13,171 bases of DNA. It comes from an uncultured beta proteobacterium. Its GTDB lineage: Bacteria > Pseudomonadota > Gammaproteobacteria > Burkholderiales > Burkholderiaceae_C. Made by a program: the position numbers and the translations under genes. Positions 7,999 through 13,171 of the stretch are shown here, one piece after another. The stretch lies in assembly GCA_903870955.1 (NCBI GenBank), contig CAIQEX010000684.1, positions 1 through 13,171 of the forward strand, read 5' to 3'. Each line of letters opens with the position of its first letter. Positions within the stretch are counted from its first letter, which is position 1. The notes under the pieces were generated by a model that was given only the letters and a program-made list of their open reading frames with translations, ran no database searches and was not told where the DNA came from.

Positions 7999-10029
7999 AT
8001 GAATCCACTGCTTCGTTTTGACACCCTTCCCCTGTTTGACCAGATCCACCCCGAGCATGTGCCCGAGGCCATTGACACCCTTCTGGCACAGGCCGAACAG
8101 GCGCTGGCAAGCGTAACCGCGGAGAGCTTTGCCGCGGAGTGGGTCGCCATGTCGCGCACCCTGGATGTCGCCACCGAGAAGCTCGGCATGGCCTGGGGTG
8201 CAGTCAATCACCTGAACAGTGTGGCCGACTCCCCTGAACTGCGCGCGGCCTACAACGCCGCCCTGCCCCGTGTCACCGAGTTCTGGACACGCCTGGGTGC
8301 CGACGAGCGCCTGTATGCCAAATACAAGCGCATGGACGTCAACGCACTCAGCCCCGAGCAACGCCAGGCGCACAAGAACGCCATGCGCAATTTCGTGTTG
8401 GGCGGCGCCGACCTGACCGGTGATGCGCGCAAGCGCTTTGCCGAAATCCAGGAAAAGCAGGCCGAGCTAAGCCAGAAGTTCAGCGAAAACACACTCGACG
8501 CAACAGACGCCTTTGCCTACTACGCGACAGAAGCCGAAGTCGAAGGCGTCCCCGACGACGTCAAACATACCGCCAAGCAAGCGGCCCAAAAGGATGACAA
8601 ACCCGGCTTCAAACTCACCTTGAAGATGCCTTGCTACCTGCCCGTGATGCAGTTTGCCCGCAGCAGCGCCTTGCGCGAAATCATGTACCGTGCCTACGTC
8701 ACCCGCAGTTCCGATCAGGCCGCGGGCGACGGCCGCAAGTACGACAACAGCGCCATCATTGGCCAGATTCTGGCCCTGCGCCAGGAAGAGGCCCGGTTGC
8801 TCGGCTATGACAACTTTGCCGAAGTTTCGCTGGTGCCCAAGATGGCCGAGTCGCCGCATGCGGTCACTTCCTTCCTGCGCGACCTGGCAGCCAAAGCCAA
8901 GCCTTTTGCAGAAAAAGACCTGAGCGACCTGCGTGCCTTTGCCCGGGACGAACTCGGCCTGAATGACCCACAACCGTGGGACCTGCCGTATGTGAGCGAG
9001 AAGCTCAAGGAGGCACGCTATGCCTTCAGCGAACAGGAAGTGAAGCAGTACTTCACCGCGCCCAAGGTGCTGGCGGGCCTGTTCAAGATCGTTGAAACCT
9101 TGTTTGACGTGGCGATCCAGACGGACACAGCCCCGGTCTGGAACAGCGGTGTGCATTTCTACCGCATCGAGCGACACGGCCAACTGGTTGGCCAGTTCTA
9201 CCTGGACCCGAGTGCACGCACCGGCAAACGCGGTGGGGCCTGGATGGACGACGTGCGTGGCCGCTGGTTGCGCCCCGACACTGGTGTTCTGCAAACCCCG
9301 GTGGCGCATCTGGTCTGCAATTTCGCCGACAGCGTGGATGGCAAACCTGCCTTGTTGACGCACGACGACGTCACGACCTTGTTCCACGAATTTGGCCACG
9401 GCCTGCACCACATGCTGACCCAGGTGAACGAGCACGATGTCTCGGGCATCAGTGGCGTGGAATGGGATGCCGTCGAGTTGCCCAGCCAGTTCATGGAAAA
9501 CTTCTGCTGGGAGTGGAGTGTGCTGCAGCACATGACTTCGCATGTGGAAACTGGCGCGGCGCTGCCACGCCCCCTGTTTGACAAGATGCTGGCCGCGCGC
9601 AATTTCCAAAGCGGTCTGCAAACGCTACGCCAGATCGAGTTCTCGCTGTTTGACATGCTGTTGCATAGCCAGCATGACCCGGCGCAGGACTTTATGCCCT
9701 TGCTGGAAACCGTGCGGCGCGAAGTTGCGGTGGTCTCCAGCCCGCCCTGGAGTCGCACACCACACACCTTCGGCCACATTTTTGCGGGTGGCTATGCAGC
9801 CGGTTATTACAGCTACAAGTGGGCCGAGGTGCTGAGCGCCGACGCCTATGCAGCATTTGAAGAAACCGCTGCGGCAGATGGCACACCCAGCGTGGAAACC
9901 GGTACAAAATACCGCCAAGCGATTCTGGAGGCTGGTGGCAGTCGCCCCGCCATGGAGTCCTTCAAGGAATTTCGAGGTCGCGAGCCCAGCCTGGACGCCT
10001 TGCTAAGGCATCAAGGCATGTCGGCTTAA
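7999..10029 (+). CDS. prlC: Oligopeptidase A, M3 zinc metallopeptidase
   Basis: Cytoplasmic thimet-type (M3A) peptidase that degrades short peptides, including cleaved signal peptides. It is 676 aa against about 680 for E. coli PrlC. The zinc site HEFGH is at 463-467 (ligands H463 and H467, catalytic E464). The expected third ligand is E493 in DAVELPSQ, followed by FMENFCWEW. The C-terminal FGHIFAGGYAAGYYSYKWAEV stretch (quoted in part: GHIFAGGYAAGYYSYKW) is the family's Tyr/His-rich substrate-binding loop. There is no signal peptide and the length is full. The start is the ATG at 7999 with TTAGG at 7990-7994, an acceptable but not strong ribosome binding site. The exported glutaredoxin-like gene starts 27 bp after the stop codon, so the two probably share a transcript. 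Dipeptidyl carboxypeptidase Dcp is the alternative within M3; the N-terminus (PLFDQIHPEHVPEAI) favours PrlC. Confidence 0.95.
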   Translation: MNPLLRFDTLPLFDQIHPEHVPEAIDTLLAQAEQALASVTAESFAAEWVAMSRTLDVATEKLGMAWGAVNHLNSVADSPELRAAYNAALPRVTEFWTRLGADERLYAKYKRMDVNALSPEQRQAHKNAMRNFVLGGADLTGDARKRFAEIQEKQAELSQKFSENTLDATDAFAYYATEAEVEGVPDDVKHTAKQAAQKDDKPGFKLTLKMPCYLPVMQFARSSALREIMYRAYVTRSSDQAAGDGRKYDNSAIIGQILALRQEEARLLGYDNFAEVSLVPKMAESPHAVTSFLRDLAAKAKPFAEKDLSDLRAFARDELGLNDPQPWDLPYVSEKLKEARYAFSEQEVKQYFTAPKVLAGLFKIVETLFDVAIQTDTAPVWNSGVHFYRIERHGQLVGQFYLDPSARTGKRGGAWMDDVRGRWLRPDTGVLQTPVAHLVCNFADSVDGKPALLTHDDVTTLFHEFGHGLHHMLTQVNEHDVSGISGVEWDAVELPSQFMENFCWEWSVLQHMTSHVETGAALPRPLFDKMLAARNFQSGLQTLRQIEFSLFDMLLHSQHDPAQDFMPLLETVRREVAVVSSPPWSRTPHTFGHIFAGGYAAGYYSYKWAEVLSADAYAAFEETAAADGTPSVETGTKYRQAILEAGGSRPAMESFKEFRGREPSLDALLRHQGMSA

Positions 10030-10043
10030 ACTCTGGCGCAATG

Positions 10044-10048
10044 AGGAG
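10044..10048 (+). promoter_or_regulatory. Ribosome binding site that fixes the start of the glutaredoxin-like gene
   Basis: AGGAG, 7 nt before the ATG at 10056. It overlaps the only other in-frame ATG (10041), which has no such site and would put charged residues in front of the signal peptide. The downstream ATG is therefore chosen. Confidence 0.8.
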
Positions 10049-10055
10049 CACACGC

Positions 10056-10691
10056 ATGAATCTGTCGCTTTTGATCAAGATGGCCGCCACGGCTGCATGG
10101 CTTTGCGCAGCGTTTGGAGCCCAGGCACAAACGGTCTACCGCATAGTGGGACCCGACGGCAAAGTTACCTTTTCTGACAAACCTCCGGTGAATGCCGATC
10201 AGGGCAAGGTGGCAACGACCGGAACGGGAGCGGTAGCTGCCGCAGCCAGTACAAGCCTGCCTTTCGAGCTGCGCCAGGTGACTGCCAAATACCCCGTCAT
10301 TCTTTACAGCGCACCGGATTGTGGTCCCTGCGCATCCGGTCGATCCCTGTTGAATGGCCGCGGCATCCCATTTTCCGAGCGCAGCGTGACCACCAATGAA
10401 GATATTGCCGCGCTGCAACGTCTGGCGGGAGAGAGTTCGCTGCCGTTTTTAACCATTGGCAGCCAGCGCATAAAGGGATACTCGGATCTGGAGTGGACGC
10501 AGACGCTCGACGCCGCGGGTTACCCCAAGACCTCCAAGCTACCTTCCGGCTACAAGCCTGAACCGGTTGCCCCCCTGGTTACTGTGCAGAAGCCGGTACC
10601 GGTAAAAGCCGAGCCCAAGCCCGAAATCGTGGCCGAACCCGTGGTGCCCACCGGCCCGGCCCCATCGAACCCGGCCGGTATTTCTTTTTAG
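10056..10691 (+). CDS. Exported DUF4124-like / glutaredoxin-fold protein
   Basis: A 211-aa predicted exported protein. It has a signal peptide (basic K8, hydrophobic core 9-21, probable cleavage in AQA|Q after A24). A short DUF4124-like segment follows ([17 protein letters not shown], about 28-44). Then comes a glutaredoxin/thioredoxin-fold domain about 79-155, with strand VILYSAPDC, redox motif C89-G-P-C92, and the cis-proline segment [16 protein letters not shown]. The last ~45 residues are a Pro/Val/Ala/Lys-rich tail. The CGPC motif is like thioredoxin rather than the CPYC of classic glutaredoxins. A role in periplasmic disulfide or redox chemistry is an inference from fold and export. The 3' end contains a terminator hairpin, and the stop codon overlaps that of the convergent rpiA. 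Probably co-transcribed with prlC. Confidence 0.85.
   Translation: MNLSLLIKMAATAAWLCAAFGAQAQTVYRIVGPDGKVTFSDKPPVNADQGKVATTGTGAVAAAASTSLPFELRQVTAKYPVILYSAPDCGPCASGRSLLNGRGIPFSERSVTTNEDIAALQRLAGESSLPFLTIGSQRIKGYSDLEWTQTLDAAGYPKTSKLPSGYKPEPVAPLVTVQKPVPVKAEPKPEIVAEPVVPTGPAPSNPAGISF
10650..10689 (+). terminator. Rho-independent terminator inside the 3' end of the glutaredoxin-like gene
   Basis: ACCGGCC at 10650-10656 pairs perfectly with GGCCGGT at 10673-10679. After one C/C mismatch two more G-C pairs extend the stem, leaving a 10-nt loop. The tract TTTCTTTTT follows at 10681-10689, its last T being the first base of the TAG stop codon. It serves plus-strand transcription. On the minus strand the stem is preceded by A's and not followed by a T-tract, so it should not stop rpiA transcripts well. 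Confidence 0.78.
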
Positions 10692-11401
10692 AAATTGAGC
10701 GTCTTGACTCCGCTGGCGGTGCCCAGCAGGCAGACCTGGGCGCGCTGAAAGGCAAACACCCCAACCGTCACCACGCCGGGCCATTGGCTGACCTCGGCCT
10801 CAAACGCCAGCGGGTCCGCAATCTGCAGCCCGGTTACATCCACAATGTATTGGCCGTTGTCGGTCACCAGCGGTTTGCCGTCTTTCTGGCGAATGGTCCC
10901 CAAGCCACCCTTGGCGGCAAACTGCTGGATCACGCGGCGCGTGGCCATGGGAATGACTTCGACGGGAAGTGGGAATTTGCCCAGGGTCGTCACCAGCTTG
11001 GACTCATCTGCAATGCAGACAAAACGCGCTGACTGAGCCGCCACAATCTTTTCGCGCGTCAGCGCCGCGCCGCCACCTTTGACCATATTGCCCTGTCCGT
11101 CAATCTCGTCGGCACCGTCGATATACACCGACAGATGCTCAACGTCGTTGGAATCCAGCACCGGTATGCCCAGCGCCAACAGGCGCTCGGTGCTGGCAAC
11201 CGAGCTGGACACGGCACCCTTGATCTGGTCCTTCATGCTGGCCAGTGCGTCGATAAATTTGTTCACCGTGGAGCCGGTGCCCACGCCCACAATTTCACCT
11301 GGCACGACATATTGCAAAGCGGCCTGGCCGACCAGGGTTTTAAGTTCGTCCTGTGTCAAAACGGTGTTTGAGGAAGCGGATGGGGTTGCTGAGGTATTCA
11401 T
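10688..11401 (-). CDS. rpiA: Ribose-5-phosphate isomerase A
   Basis: Interconverts ribose 5-phosphate and ribulose 5-phosphate in the non-oxidative pentose phosphate pathway. It is 237 aa, about 18 longer than E. coli RpiA; most of the excess is a Ser/Thr-rich N-terminal extension before TQDELK. The phosphate loop GTGST is at 41-45. Active-site residues D95 and D98 (YIDGADEID), K108 ([13 protein letters not shown]) and E117 sit at a constant offset of 14 from the E. coli D81, D84, K94 and E103. The end [15 protein letters not shown] is typical of the family. The only plausible start is the ATG at 11401-11399, but the bases before it are a run of C with no Shine-Dalgarno, so initiation may be leaderless or weak. 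It is divergent from pyrD (43 bp between starts) and convergent with the glutaredoxin-like gene (4-bp overlap of stops). Confidence 0.96.
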   Translation of the reverse strand: MNTSATPSASSNTVLTQDELKTLVGQAALQYVVPGEIVGVGTGSTVNKFIDALASMKDQIKGAVSSSVASTERLLALGIPVLDSNDVEHLSVYIDGADEIDGQGNMVKGGGAALTREKIVAAQSARFVCIADESKLVTTLGKFPLPVEVIPMATRRVIQQFAAKGGLGTIRQKDGKPLVTDNGQYIVDVTGLQIADPLAFEAEVSQWPGVVTVGVFAFQRAQVCLLGTASGVKTLNF

Positions 11402-11444
11402 GGGGGAAAATCAAGGTAGTTAACGAAGTACCCAGGAATTATCA
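11402..11444. promoter_or_regulatory. 43-bp divergent rpiA / pyrD intergenic region
   Basis: Too short to hold two separate full promoters, so promoter elements must extend into the facing genes. For rpiA a tentative -35 TTGATA, read on the minus strand from 11445 to 11440, overlaps the pyrD start codon; its -10 (about TTAACT) is poor. For pyrD only the ribosome binding site AGGA (11434-11437) is clear. No convincing operator. Confidence 0.35.
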
Positions 11445-12524
11445 ATGGCTCTTGTCCCTTATGGTCTTGCCCGTCCCTTATTGTTTCGCCTGGACCCGGA
11501 AGTCGCCCACGACCTCACCATCGCGGCACTGGCCGCATCCCAGGGCAATCTGCTGGTAGCGGCCTACCGCACCCCGCGTATCGAAGACCCTTTGATGCTG
11601 GCTGGCCTGAAATTTCCGAATCGCGTCGGCATGGCCGCCGGGCTGGACAAAAATGCGCGCTGCATTGATGGCCTGGGTGCGATGGGCTTCGGATTTGTCG
11701 AGGTCGGAACCGTCACGCCGCTGCCCCAAGACGGCAACCCCAAACCGCGCATGTTTCGCTTACCGAAAGCCAAAGCGCTGATCAACCGGCTGGGTTTCAA
11801 CAACCACGGACTCAATGCCTTTGTGCAAAACGTGCAGAAGTCGGCACTGCGGCATGCCGAGCACCCTTCTGTGTTGCTGGGACTGAATATCGGCAAGAAC
11901 GCCGCCACCCCGATTGAGAGCGCCACAGACGACTATTTGCGCTGCCTGGACGGTGTCTATCCCCATGCCGACTACATCACGGTCAACATCAGCAGCCCCA
12001 ATACCAAGAACCTGCGCTCGCTACAGAGCGACGCGGCGCTGGACGCATTGCTGGGCGCCATTGCCGAGCGGCGCGAGTTGCTGGCGCAGCGGCATGGTGC
12101 GCGCCGGCCAATCTTTTTGAAGATCGCCCCGGATCTGGATGCCGAGCAAATCGCGGTGATTGCCGCCACCCTCAAACGCTACGGCACCGACGGCAGCGGC
12201 CAGGTCAACAATGCCTGGGGCGTGATCGCCACCAACACCACACTGAGCCGGGACGCCGTAAAAGGTCTGCCCCACGCGGAAGAAACGGGCGGGCTTTCGG
12301 GTGCACCGGTACTGCACATGAGCAACCAGGTGATCACGCAACTGCGCACTGCACTCGGGCGTCAATTCCCCATCATCGGTGTGGGTGGCATTCTGAGCGC
12401 CGAGGACGCAGTCTCCAAGGTCCAGGCCGGAGCCGATGCGGTGCAGATCTATACCGGCTTGATTTACCGGGGCCCCGCATTGGTCAAAGAGGCGGCCGAG
12501 GCACTTGCGGCGCTTGGCAAATAG
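11445..12524 (+). CDS. pyrD: Dihydroorotate dehydrogenase (quinone), class 2
   Basis: Oxidises dihydroorotate to orotate with FMN and membrane quinone, the fourth step of pyrimidine synthesis, at the inner face of the cytoplasmic membrane. It is 359 aa against 336 in E. coli. The N-terminal amphipathic stretch ([20 protein letters not shown], about 10-29) is the class 2 membrane/quinone-binding helix pair. FMN and substrate motifs: [40 protein letters not shown] with catalytic base S184, [14 protein letters not shown], and [13 protein letters not shown] with [17 protein letters not shown]. Class 2 is assigned from the catalytic serine and the helix; class 1 enzymes have cysteine there. The start is the ATG at 11445 with AGGA 7 nt upstream. 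No canonical terminator follows, but a G-rich heptamer array begins 11 bp after the stop. Confidence 0.98.
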   Translation: MALVPYGLARPLLFRLDPEVAHDLTIAALAASQGNLLVAAYRTPRIEDPLMLAGLKFPNRVGMAAGLDKNARCIDGLGAMGFGFVEVGTVTPLPQDGNPKPRMFRLPKAKALINRLGFNNHGLNAFVQNVQKSALRHAEHPSVLLGLNIGKNAATPIESATDDYLRCLDGVYPHADYITVNISSPNTKNLRSLQSDAALDALLGAIAERRELLAQRHGARRPIFLKIAPDLDAEQIAVIAATLKRYGTDGSGQVNNAWGVIATNTTLSRDAVKGLPHAEETGGLSGAPVLHMSNQVITQLRTALGRQFPIIGVGGILSAEDAVSKVQAGADAVQIYTGLIYRGPALVKEAAEALAALGK

Positions 12525-12534
12525 TCAGCCGAAC

Positions 12535-12590
12535 ACGGGTGACGGGTGACGGGTGACGGGTGATGGGTTACGGGTAACGGGCGATGGGCA
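12535..12590 (+). repeat. Eight-unit heptamer tandem repeat (ACGGGTG), G-quadruplex-like
   Basis: Units start at 12535, 12542, 12549, 12556, 12563, 12570, 12577 and 12584. The first four are perfect ACGGGTG; the last four read ATGGGTT, ACGGGTA, ACGGGCG and ATGGGCA. All eight keep the first A and the GGG, while positions 2, 6 and 7 vary. The result is eight GGG runs separated by exactly 4 nt, more than the four needed for an intramolecular G-quadruplex. It lies in the 85-bp gap between convergent pyrD and the lipoprotein gene, on the pyrD sense strand. A small inverted repeat (GTTA/TAAC, 12567-12578) lies inside it. Confidence 0.92.
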
Positions 12591-12609
12591 GCAGCGTGGC
12601 AACGGCGCG

Positions 12610-13101
12610 CTAGTTCAATTCGAGTGCGCCGCTTTCGGCACCAATAGCCAGGGTTTTTCCGGGAGGCACGGTCAAAAATGCACTGGCATCCTGCTCGGAT
12701 AGCCCGAAAACCAGGCTGCTTGGCCCTTGCGCCGTGCTGCCATAGCCATAGCCTCGGGTTTCGCTCAACAACGTGATCCGCAAGCTAAGCTGCGTGCCAT
12801 CGTTGCAGCGAACATCGGCCTCCCCGGCATTGGTCGCGGTGTAACGCCAGCTACCGCTGCAGGCGCTTATGGCGCCCTTTTCAGCGGAGAACGACACCCG
12901 CCCCGTGCGGTCCGGAACCAGCAACACGGTCCCCACAAGCAGTTGCGCGTTGACAATCAAATAACCATCCACCTTGGTGGATACCAGACGCATGCCGGTG
13001 TCATTCACCTTGGCACAACTGCAGAACAACGCCACCAGCAGGGAAAGCAAAAACGACCTGACCCATACGGACCTAACAATCGGGCGAATGAACTGCTGCA
13101 T
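12610..13101 (-). CDS. Small putative lipoprotein, unknown function
   Basis: I do not recognise this 163-aa protein. The N-terminus is an export signal: basic residues R6, R10 and R15, a hydrophobic core FLLSLLVALF (17-26), then C27-S-C29. C29 in FCSC could be a lipidated cysteine, but Phe at -3 makes the lipobox atypical, so a plain signal peptide or membrane anchor is possible. The mature part looks mostly beta-stranded (VSTKVDGYLIVNAQLLVGTVLLV), with a Gly/Tyr-rich GYGYGS stretch and a C-terminal half ending VPPGKTLAIGAESGALELN. One further cysteine pair, in SACSGSW and VRCND, could form a disulfide. The start is the ATG at 13101-13099, chosen because AGGAG lies 9 nt upstream. An upstream TTG at 13167 would give 22 extra residues before the signal. 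Convergent with pyrD. Confidence 0.72.
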   Translation of the reverse strand: MQQFIRPIVRSVWVRSFLLSLLVALFCSCAKVNDTGMRLVSTKVDGYLIVNAQLLVGTVLLVPDRTGRVSFSAEKGAISACSGSWRYTATNAGEADVRCNDGTQLSLRITLLSETRGYGYGSTAQGPSSLVFGLSEQDASAFLTVPPGKTLAIGAESGALELN

Positions 13102-13110
13102 AAGCGAAAT

Positions 13111-13115
13111 CTCCT
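13111..13115 (-). promoter_or_regulatory. Ribosome binding site fixing the lipoprotein start
   Basis: AGGAG on the minus strand, 9 nt before the ATG at 13101. It is much better than anything before the in-frame TTG at 13167 or the ATG at 13158, and it places the start right before the signal sequence. Confidence 0.75.
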
Positions 13116-13171
13116 GTGGTCTTGAAGCATCGGGTTGGATGCCTTGCCGGTGTACCATCTTAGCCAATTCG

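Noticed and set aside
8467..9621. 384-codon minus-strand frame antisense to prlC
   Set aside because: Shadow of a full-length M3 peptidase; the composition is that of reversed codons and shows no domain.
10041..10055. Upstream ATG as start of the glutaredoxin-like gene
   Set aside because: It would overlap the AGGAG that serves the ATG at 10056, has no ribosome binding site of its own, and adds MRSTR in front of a good signal peptide.
12535..12590. Heptamer array as a CRISPR or a phase-variable coding repeat
   Set aside because: Units are 7 bp with no spacers, and the array lies outside both flanking coding regions, so copy change would not shift a reading frame.
13102..13167. TTG at 13167 (or ATG at 13158) as start of the lipoprotein gene
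   Set aside because: It would place about 20 residues ahead of the signal sequence and has no ribosome binding site, whereas AGGAG sits 9 nt before the ATG at 13101.

Overview
The window looks like chromosomal DNA of a betaproteobacterium, most likely Burkholderiales and probably Comamonadaceae (Rhodoferax/Polaromonas-like). This is an inference from high GC content, the protein types, and a gene order (pyruvate dehydrogenase genes divergent from a FixL/FixJ-type pair, then folD and an M3 oligopeptidase) that I remember from this order. No database search was possible. Nearly everything is core metabolism. I see no transposase, integrase, tRNA, rRNA, CRISPR or phage gene.

Left part (1-3640, minus strand): the pyruvate dehydrogenase genes aceE (complete E1) and aceF (E2, cut by the left edge after its two lipoyl domains and E3-binding domain). 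They are 19 bp apart and surely one operon. Upstream is an AT-rich 154-bp intergenic region (3641-3794) with a 22-bp near-palindrome at 3752-3773, a good operator candidate. Reading the other way from it come a large membrane-bound PAS sensor histidine kinase (3795-6329) and a FixJ-type response regulator (6346-6972), 16 bp apart. The layout suggests, without proving it, that this two-component system controls pyruvate dehydrogenase and possibly itself.

Middle (6997-10691, plus strand): an intrinsic terminator, then folD (one-carbon metabolism), a weak terminator candidate, prlC (oligopeptidase A), and a small exported glutaredoxin-like protein with a DUF4124-like N-terminus. The last has a strong intrinsic terminator inside its own 3' coding end.

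Right part (10688-13171): rpiA (minus) overlaps the glutaredoxin-like gene tail to tail by 4 bp and is divergent from pyrD (plus) with only 43 bp between start codons. After pyrD lies a 56-bp array of eight heptamers in which every unit keeps GGG while the other positions vary, giving eight evenly spaced G-tracts (a possible G-quadruplex). The window ends with an unrecognised small putative lipoprotein gene on the minus strand.

Best candidates for something undescribed: the pyruvate dehydrogenase-linked two-component system with its palindrome, the heptamer G-tract array between pyrD and the lipoprotein gene, and the terminator embedded in a coding sequence.
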